Below are positions 9,801 to 18,800 of a stretch of 22,516 nt of DNA, in pieces. The notes under the pieces are model-generated. The model made no database searches, was not told where the DNA came from, and worked only from the letters and a program-made list of their open reading frames with translations. The stretch spans positions 956,168 to 978,683 of the forward strand of contig BFEA01000093.1 of the NCBI GenBank assembly GCA_003427395.1. Direction: 5' to 3'. This DNA comes from Chara braunii. Its lineage: Eukaryota > Streptophyta > Charophyceae > Charales > Characeae. A program made the position numbers and the translations under genes. Each line of letters opens with the position of its first letter. Position 1 is the stretch's first letter.

Positions 9801-12800
9801 AATTCTGGAAACACCTTTTCAAAGCATACGAACCACGCTCAGGTATAGCCCCGCATTCCACCCCTAAACTGATGGACAAACCGAGAACATGAACGATACT
9901 CTCCAAAGAATCCTCCGGAAGTATTGTCATACACACCAGCACGACTATGATCAGTTGCTCACAACTGTCAAGATCGCCTGCCCTTTCACTGGCATGTCCC
10001 CGTTCTACCTCAACCTTGGCTACCATCCCCGCTTGCCCTCCGACTTCTTGCTTCCTTCACAACTCAACCCCTCCACCCCTTGCCCTTCTCCCAATGAATG
10101 GTAGCGACAATGAACAGACTCCTCAGAGAAGCTACCGAAGCCCTTGATGAACACAAAACAACAAGCCAACAAGACTAACAAACACGAACATGACGTGTCA
10201 TTAAAAAAAGTGGACAAGTCTGGCTCTCCACCCCCTGCCCTTCTCCCAATGAATGGTAGCGACAATGAACAGACTCCTCAGAGAAGCTACCGAAGCCCTT
10301 GATGAACACAAAAACAACAAGCCAACAAGACTAACAAACACGGACATGACGTGTCATTCAAAAATGTGGACAAGTCTGGCTCTCCGCCAAACGCTTTGAG
10401 CCCGAACACGGCTTGTCCAAGACACTCTCGAACAAGTGGCTCAAACCCTTCCCCATCATTGAACAAACTTCCCCCGTCAACTACAAACTCCAACCTTCCC
10501 CGACATGAGTCGTGTCCACCTTATCTTCCACGTAGTACCTAAAAGAATACCATGAATCCCCAACCCATATCCTAGACCTCCACAAATCATGTTACCCACA
10601 GGCCCTGAATTCGTCGTTGAAGCCATCATAGGACGAAGAACTACTCAGGTATCTGACCAACCTGAACCCATCACAGAATACGAAGTTAAATGGACAAGAT
10701 ACCCTGATGAAGAATCCACATGGGAACCTCTTGCTAACCTTAAGAATGCCATGAAACTTGTTCGCGCCTATGATCGCAGCCATCCTATATCCTAGCTACC
10801 CACTATGCCTAAACCCTGCCTCCATGCACTGCACACATCCCCTGTACCCAGCAGAACCCTTGCCCCTTGACCTCCCTCTGTCTGATCCGCTCTTGCCTCC
10901 ATCTCGCCCCGTTCTCCCATCTGTCCTCTGCCACATCTCTGTCCCTCTTGTCCAAGTCCTACACGTGGCCCCTGCGTGTCGCCAGGGATAACAGATCTAA
11001 TGGCAAGCGCACGAGGACGATGGCATGCTGCAGTTCAGTACGACGAGATAAGACAGCTGGTTGCCCACCATGCTGTTCCCTTTGGCCGGCACCTTGGACT
11101 CGTAGACTTTTGGAGCAGTACCTCTGACATGGACCATCAAGATCAGTCTGCGACCTGCTATCCGGATCAGACCTCATCATCAGATCGTGTACCGGATGCA
11201 ACTTGCTACTGGGGCAATCAAGCTGAAGCCCTCGCCGTCTACATCAAAGAACTGCTGAAGACTGCTTCCTCACCGCCACTTCTGTGACACCCTCCAAGAC
11301 CTTCCTCAAGACATTTTTTCGCTTTTGACACTTTGTTACAGACCTGAGACGTTTTCCCAGACCCCTCGGACACCCCAGCACTTGAGCATTGAACAAACAA
11401 TTCCTTTTTTTCCCCTCGAACCTGACAACCTATAACCTTGTAGAACAACACGAGGACTGCCCTGTTACTTGTAGAACCTCAATAGGATTACCCTGTCACC
11501 TGAACATAGCTACCATCACCCTTGTAGAACCTCAATAGAATTACCCTGTTACTTGAGCATTGATTCCCTCATCCTTGTAGAACCTCAATAGGATCACCCT
11601 GTTACTTGAGCATTGATTCCCTTTGATTCCCTCATCCTTGTAGAACCTCAATAGGATTACCCTGTTACTTGAGCATTGATTCCCTCACCCCTGTAGAACC
11701 TCAATAGGATTACCCTGTTACTTGAGCATTGATTCCCTCATCCCTGTAGAACCTCCATAGGATTACCCTGCTACTTGCATTACTCCCCCTTTCCTTTTCT
11801 GACCAGTGATCGGCCCCGTCNCNTCCTTCACAGTTGTTCATTGGGTCTTTGGCAGCCGGGACGTTGCCTTCCAGAGAGAGGGGATAGTGTTACGGACTCA
11901 GCCAGGGTTCGATCCCTGGTCCGCGGGTTACCACCCGCCAGGCTGTTATTTTATTTTCGAGTCCCTGATCTCCGGTTCCTGATCGTTGGCGCCCTCTGCA
12001 GTTGGCACCCATTCTCAAATCCCTCTGGCACTTTCAGATTTCGATACTTGGCGCCATCTAGCATTCTGGCCCCCAGGCTCAGACCTTCGATTTTCAGTTC
12101 AGCCCCGAGGCACATTGCACTTCTGCCCTCGGGACTCGACTGGAGTCCGGTACTTGAGACCGGACTCAAGCTGAGTGCGGGCATGCAGTTTTCGGCCTCA
12201 GTGCGTGTGCTTCAGTGTGACTTGCAGCGACATTGTGTTCGGAATCCAAGGTTGCAACTTTGCGGCTTTGCCACTTTGTGTCTGTGTCCGTCGAGTCGTG
12301 TCCAGTCTGCGTCGAGTTGAGTGAGTGTGTGTGTGTACTCTCACTCTCCCTCTCTCTACCAGCTTCGCTGCTCTGCCTCAGCCCCGTCACAGAGGAGCCA
12401 AGCCCCCAAAATTGTTTTGGGGTTCAGGCCCGTTTTGTTTTTCTGGGGGGTCCGGACATGGTCAATCTCTATAACAAGTTATTGGGATAATTTGCAAAAT
12501 ACACCCATAATCATATATGTCAAAATGCCCCTAAAAGATGTGGGTAGAGCAGAATGCCCCTCTGACAAAAATAAAAATTCGTGAAATACCCCTGGCGTCA
12601 ATTGGACCCCCATCTTCACAATATACCCCTACCAGGTACCGTCCAACTTCGCAAAATGCCCCAATACTTGCCAACTTCTCCTAGTCGCTATTGCAAAAGG
12701 CCAAGGCCCAAACGGGGAGGTCCAGACTGCAAAGTTGCACACCCGCCTGACAGGGGCACAACACACAGATTTTGACCCAAAAGGGCATTCCGCTCTACCC

Positions 12801-15800
12801 ACATCTTTCAGGGGCATTTTGGCATATATCTCAACTTCTGGGGGTATTTTGCAAATTCTCCGAAATTCATTACTTTTTAAAGTCTTTTTCTAAGTTTTTT
12901 TATAGTTTTTGACTTTTTAACTCAAGTTTGGCAAGGAATTCTGACATGACTCTGAGGCAAAAGTGGTTTGAATTGTTCTTCTGCATAACATACTTTATTT
13001 TCAGATTTTTTTTTTTTTTTCTTTCAATGGACCGGAGTCCGGACATTCCCGGACCTGCTTTCCTGCCCAGCCCCAGGTAATACAGAGTTAGTCTCTTCAT
13101 CAATGATTATTTATAGGGGGGTATTTCAGCCACATAGGCTGGGTTAACTCCATCAATCCTTTTTTTTTTTAATAAAAAAAAGGTCCTCACGGACCTGGCT
13201 CCATATCCATTCTGGGAAGCCGCAATCCGGTTCCTATTCCACCGGCAAGTAACTCAGTTAATCCTTGTCCCCAAAGAAAGCAAGAATCCACGCTCCCCTG
13301 TTGCTCTCCCAAATCTGTGCATTTGTCACTCACCACTTCGAGATCTTGGTGGATGGAATCAAACTTGACCATACTTGGTCGCAGAGACAACTTAAATGTT
13401 GAGTGGGGATCGACTACCACAAGACCCTTTGATCCTCCATAACGAATCTGGAACGCAGATGGGCAGAGGCCTCCATTTCGCCTGAGGATCCCAGCTTCTG
13501 TAGCAATTTCAAGAGCAAAAGATGCAGAGATTTTGCCGACACCATCAGAGAAGCAATACCTGCCATCAAAGGTCATCACATCAGGAATACTCTCCACCTC
13601 CTGAGCTTTAACCTTCTTAGTGGCAGTTGTTGACGAAAAACACTGGCCCATCCTTGCGGCACATTTTGCAATGTTTCGAAATTTAGAGAAATCTCCCATC
13701 CAGAGGCGGATGTTGCTTGGCCCAACCTGGCCGCCAGATGCAAAAAACCATACTGACTGCTCCCGCAGCTGGCTCGCAGAGAAAGCGAGGAACTCAAACC
13801 TCCGACTGCCTATTACAATTCCATCGCGCAGGAAGGATAGGATCCGGTCATACACAAGCGAGTGCTGCTTGTCCTTGCTATCAGGGAACAGGTTAGACCA
13901 TAGTTCATGGGAGCACAGAGGCCCGAACCCTTCATCCGCAAAAGTGACTCTCAGAAACTCGCCCTGTTGCTCTTTAAACCTGCACATAAAAGTGAACCAA
14001 TCGTCATCAACCACACATTTCCTGAGGGCCCAAGCTGAATTAGCATTTTGCCCCCCTCTTTTCACAGAAGCCCACCCTTCTCTCATCCCTTTTAAAATCT
14101 CCTTTTTTTAAGCCTCCATAAACAGGCAGTTGAAGTTTGTTGGCGACTCACAAGACAAAATCATAAATGCATTTTTATGGAAACGCACATGCAAAGGCAG
14201 GCACGGATGTTTCTCTCCCTCTCTTACTGTTCTCCAAAGATCTGATGGTCGTTCTTTCGGTCTGGCCTCATGAATCTGCATGGCTTGTGTGAAAGCGCGT
14301 AAGAGCATCTGGATCTGGAGTGAGGCATATGCACGTCCGCCATCATCACTGTACAGACTCCTTGACATGGGAACCTCCACCTTACTCAGCAAACCAGATT
14401 CGAAGATACAGCAGCATCGCCGTTGTGATATCCAGCTTTCTTCCGCAACACTGAGTCTGTCCATCGCATACCTCATCTGAACAGCTGTGTAAATATCTGA
14501 TTGCATTGTTCTCTGACTCCATTGTAGCACCCAAGACACAAAGCAGCAGCAGCAAGCACATTTGGATCTTCCAGCTTCCTGACACCTTTGCCTCATAATT
14601 TTTCCAGATAGCTCGACTGTCCATTTGCCTCATAACTTTTCCAGATAGCTTGACTGTCCAACAAAGTCAATTCTCAATAGCGTCCCAGAGGCTTAAACTT
14701 CACGTCAGATTTTTTTATATTTTTTTTTAAACCACCACTACCTTTCTCACTAGGATGCTAAGTCTCAAAAGTAGCCTACTCCGAAGAAGCCGAGGCAGGG
14801 TTGAAGGCTGACAAAAAGAAAATGAGAAAAAGATCTGGAAGAAGGGAAAAAAAAGATAAGAACTTTGAAGTTTGAATCCAGCTCCGTCGGGGAAGGCCCT
14901 CACGGAGGTGGAAGTCACACCAGTGCTTTGAGGAATGTATCTGGCCACTATGTGCCGAATCGAATGTGATTGCTTTTTTTTTTTTTTTTTTTTTCACGTT
15001 GTTGTTGTGCCCTGCCAGCGAGGCAGGGCGTATTCCATGCGAGGCAACTAACTGCCTCACTTACCTCATGCTCACACAAGTACTGTAGCATCGTGAATCC
15101 GACCGCAATCACAGCATAAGGGATGCTTTTTTTTTTTCTTCTTCTGCTGCATATGCTGTTCATCGGACAGACGACCTCACTGAGGGCGCAATCCCACTAG
15201 CACCTCATAGAATGTATTTGATGGTTATCACAGCATTAGGGAAGTTTTTTTTTCTTTTTTTCTTCTTCGTTTTCTTTGTTTTCTTGTTTTTTCCTGGATG
15301 CAACTGCCCAGGCTCGGCAAAACTCGCTGCACAGTGAAATTCAGGTTCGGAAAAAACAGGATTCGGGGTAGTGGTGGTTTAAACACCCAGGTTGTTGTAG
15401 AGGTCGGAATCAGACTTTGGAAGATCCCCTGGGAGGCAGTCATCTGGCGTTCGGCTTGGGTTCTATGAGGTTGGGTTGGGCTACAAAGCTGTCTAGAGTG
15501 GGCCCATAATAGCATCCAATTAGGAGGCTGGAATAGGTAGGACTAGCTCCAGTCCCTGTTCACGACTGGTAAGCATTGGAGGGGCACGGCTTGCAATGGG
15601 ACTTATGATAGTCTAAAAGTGCTCTGTATAGGTGGTCTTAGCCCCCTGGACCACCTATACAGAGTACTTTTGCAAGTCGTGTCCCTCCAACGCTTACCAG
15701 TTATGAACAAGGACTGGAGTATTAGCCTCCTGGACCACCCATACAGAGTATCTTTAGACTATCCTAAGTCCCATCGCAAGTCACGTCCCTCCAATGCCTA

Positions 15801-18800
15801 CCAGTTATGAAGAGGGACTGGGGCCAGTCCTACCGATTCCAGCCTCCTAACTGGGCGCTATTATGGGTCCACTCTCGACAGTTTTGTCCCCCAACCCAAC
15901 CTAGTAGAACCCAAGCCAATTCCCCATCGAAGGTGTGAATGACCAGCCACACTCCTAGTAATATGCACTACACCCCCAAGCTATCTCACCCTCTCGACAG
16001 GAAACTGGACCTCTAACTCCCCAGTCGAGCCGCACATTATCGGCATCCCCTCTCCAAGTCCATACCAACCCTATAGACCCCCCAGCCGGTCCCTCTTCTG
16101 CTTTCTACAGAATCCTAGTCCATACCAGTGTCCCCGGTACTATAGGAATCTTCTATGTCTGCACACTGTTTAGAGACGACCAGCCAGGATGTCGCAAAAA
16201 GTGCAGCACCTGAGTGACTGAAACGGAGATGCAAGGAATCTGCCGCAAGAAGTGGAGCAGCTGGTTGAAAAGTATCCTGATCTGCGAGAGGAGCCCACAA
16301 GAATTCTGGAAGGTGGTGAAGCACCCTATTCATCCGGTGCGTGATGCAGTACCTCCTAAGGCACGGATTCACTGCATGCCATCGCCTGCAGACTTGGAGT
16401 TGATGCTGTTCGGGGTGGTGAATGAACCTGCAACGTTTGAGTGAGCCATGAATGACTTGCTCAAGGACTACCTCAGTGTGTCCGTGGCGGTTTACCTCAA
16501 TGACATACTTGTGGTCTGCAGTTCTTATGAGGAACATGTGGAACATCTGAGGTCGGTGTTCGAGAGGTGAGACAAGGAAAGTACAGGATCAACACCAAGA
16601 ACAGAAAGTTTGGCAAGGAGAAGCTCCTCTACTGTCGACACATCTTCGCAAAAACACTCGGCCTGATGCCAAGAAAGTGGAAACGGTTGCAGACTGGCCA
16701 AGACCCAGGACAATCACTGAGGTGCGATCATTTCTTGGCATGGTTAGCTACCACAAGTTCATTGAAGGCCATGCCATGATCATTGTACCATACGGACTGA
16801 TGACGGTGAGGTGACTTTTCAGATGCTCAAGGGGCGCCTCATCGACTCTCCTATCCTGAAGATACTGCATTCAACGGTGCCCTTTATATTGACAACAAAC
16901 AGCAGCTAGTGCGGGATACAGCAGCAAGTACGGGATTGGAGCAGAGCTGCAGCCAGATAATGGCTATCGGCTCGCACTGATGGAATACGTCTCCAAGCTT
17001 CCAACCAAGAGTCGTGGCTTCCTATCAATTGGATGAAGGAAGCTGAACTGTAACAGAGGAAGGGAAGAGAGGAGGCCTAAATGCTGCCAGCAAGGGAAGT
17101 CTCCTTGATGAAGTCAGAAGAAGCAGGGGGAGTACGGAGAGAGGTCTCTGAGGCAAAAGAGGCGGTAGTACAGGTTCACTGCATTAAGAAAGGTATAGCC
17201 AGGGGTCACCATCATAGACCATGGAAGGTGGGGTTGAACTTCATGTGGGGTGGGGATGAAGAAGGTAGGAGGATTGTGAGGGCTTGACTGTCATGAACCA
17301 GCCCACTAAGGGTGGTTTGTTGCAGGACAACAATGAGGGGAAGGGGGGTTGCACACCCCAAGGGTGGATCGGAAGGGGCTGGCACCATAACAACGGGGGC
17401 AGGGGAGTTACTAAGCAACAAGGAGGGTTGGGTGGGAGCTCAAGTGGGAAAAGGGGGTTGTGACATAGAAAGGACCTTGAACAAACATTCCAACAGAACG
17501 ACCATAATCAACCCCGCCACTCTTCTTTTAGACAAAGATCCCCCACCCCCCTCTCAAAGGATTCAAACCTTTTTTCTTTTCCCTAATCAGAAAGGGACCC
17601 TCTGGGCTATATGGGAAAGGAGAAATGCAATAGCTTCCAATGATACAAGCACCAACCCTGAGAATCCCCTCATCATCATCAAACAGATCGTTGACATCGA
17701 GATCCAAGTCCTCTGGAACAAAACAAGAAAACAGTTGCAAGAAGTACCTGATGAAAAATAGAGTTCATAAAAAAAAAAACACTATTTTGAGGCTAGGCAA
17801 TGAAAAACTAGGCGCAACTGTAGGTGAAAGGCTAGTTCTCAAAGACTGGCTAGTTATTCCAGCACAGCACAACCTTCAACCACTCAGACATCCATCCAAA
17901 GCAAAGACGCCCCAGTTTCGCTGGTTGTTGACAAAAAAAAATCATGACTCCTGGAAAGGCGCGAAGCAGAACCTGATTACCTTCCCAACTACATATGTCC
18001 CTTGCTGCTCTGGTTCCAACACAGCTCATCATGTCAAGGTTTCTTGATTTCTTGAAAAAACTGGCAGGACCTTGGCAGATTCTCAGATTTACCAAAAAAC
18101 TAAAAGTGAAAATCACTCCTTCAGGATCCGTTACAATTGGAACACTTCGGAGAAGATTAGCATGGCCCCTGAGCAAGTACGACATGCATGAATCCAGAAA
18201 TGGCCCAACAAAAAAAATAAAAAAAAATGGAAAACCCTTCAAAGCCATGACCCTGCGTACTCTTTTTTTTTTTTTTTTTTTTTTTTTTTCAATGGTCCAA
18301 TGGACCACGGATCAGATATTAAACTGATCAGAACAGATACTACACTTGATCTTTAGCCAAAAGGCCGAATGTTGCCACTCTTAGATGTCATTATAGTCAT
18401 GTATACTTATTTCGGTTTCCACATCTTATGGAAAGAAAGACATGCACAACCAAACAGGTAAAAAGTGAAGGGCAGACTCACCTCCTTGTCACACGATTGC
18501 TTAGTTCGATTTCCGGCCCCTCGCAATTTACTCGGGTTGGTGTCACTATGAGTCGGCGCATATACATTTTCCCCTCCCCGGGATCAGCGTACTCCTTACC
18601 ATCCCCTTTCTTCGACCATAATTTCATCAGTTCACCTCGCAGCCAATCCGAAGGATCATATGTTTTCTCCTTCCGTCCTCCATCATGCATTCTATCCAAC
18701 GCTGACAGCACACGTTTCATTGATAGCTCACTCGAGGGGCGCAATAGTTCATAGAATTCGTCAGTCAGCTTTTGCGAGCATATAAGATTCTTCTGCAACA

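Larger units (their letters stand above)
6899..12391 (+). mobile_element. Ty3/gypsy chromovirus with both LTRs, defective
   Basis: A 5.5-kb LTR retrotransposon antisense to RDR within intron 2. Both LTRs start TGTTACGGAC and end CCCCGTCACA. A tRNA-iMet-type primer site follows the 5' LTR and a purine tract precedes the 3' LTR. The flanking 5 bp are AAGGA and GAGGA (4 of 5 match, a decayed target duplication). Domain order is protease, RT, RNase H remnant, integrase, chromodomain, as in chromoviruses. No gag or zinc knuckle is visible in the roughly 480 bp between primer site and protease, so gag seems largely deleted. The pol region is damaged by substitutions, frameshifts, duplications and a large deletion. 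Confidence 0.92.
3805..13333 (-). other. RDR intron 2 (9529 bp)
   Basis: GT-AG intron delimited by the joins LEV|ITHSKY. More than half is a chromovirus inserted antisense to RDR (6899-12391). The remainder is MITEs, a tRNA-derived retroposon, iterated-word GC-rich repeats and a pyrimidine-rich tract. Between 6335 and 6627 nothing recognisable was seen. Confidence 0.85.
13980..18481 (-). other. RDR intron 1 (4502 bp)
   Basis: GT-AG intron delimited by the exon joins. It contains, from its 5' end: U2 and U6 retrocopies, a LINE-like 3' fragment, a gypsy pol remnant, a foldback element, a TTAA-flanked inverted-repeat element and a 37-bp tandem duplication. The stretch 14108-14596 is open on the minus strand but has no recognisable domain, and the RDR protein needs no insertion there. 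Confidence 0.85.

Noticed and set aside
10976-11287. 103-codon open frame downstream of the chromodomain
   Set aside because: No recognisable domain; an env-like or accessory gene cannot be supported.
11471-11790. Regular 53-bp repeats, considered as a CRISPR-like array
   Set aside because: The whole 53-bp unit is repeated with no unique spacers, inside an LTR element of a eukaryote.
13187-13333. Extension of RDR exon 2 by unspliced translation
   Set aside because: A canonical GTGAGT follows LEV, and the extra residues do not match RDR proteins, whereas exon 3 continues them exactly.
14108-14596. 162-codon minus-strand open frame in intron 1, considered as an additional RDR exon
   Set aside because: RDR residues 472/473 join directly across the intron with the family motif intact, and the frame shows no known domain.
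16796-16830. Second hammerhead candidate (CTGATGA at 16797)
   Set aside because: No GAAA partner and no stem II pairing nearby.
18113-18210. Functional U6 gene
   Set aside because: ACAGAGA box altered, no T-run terminator and no plant U6 promoter elements.
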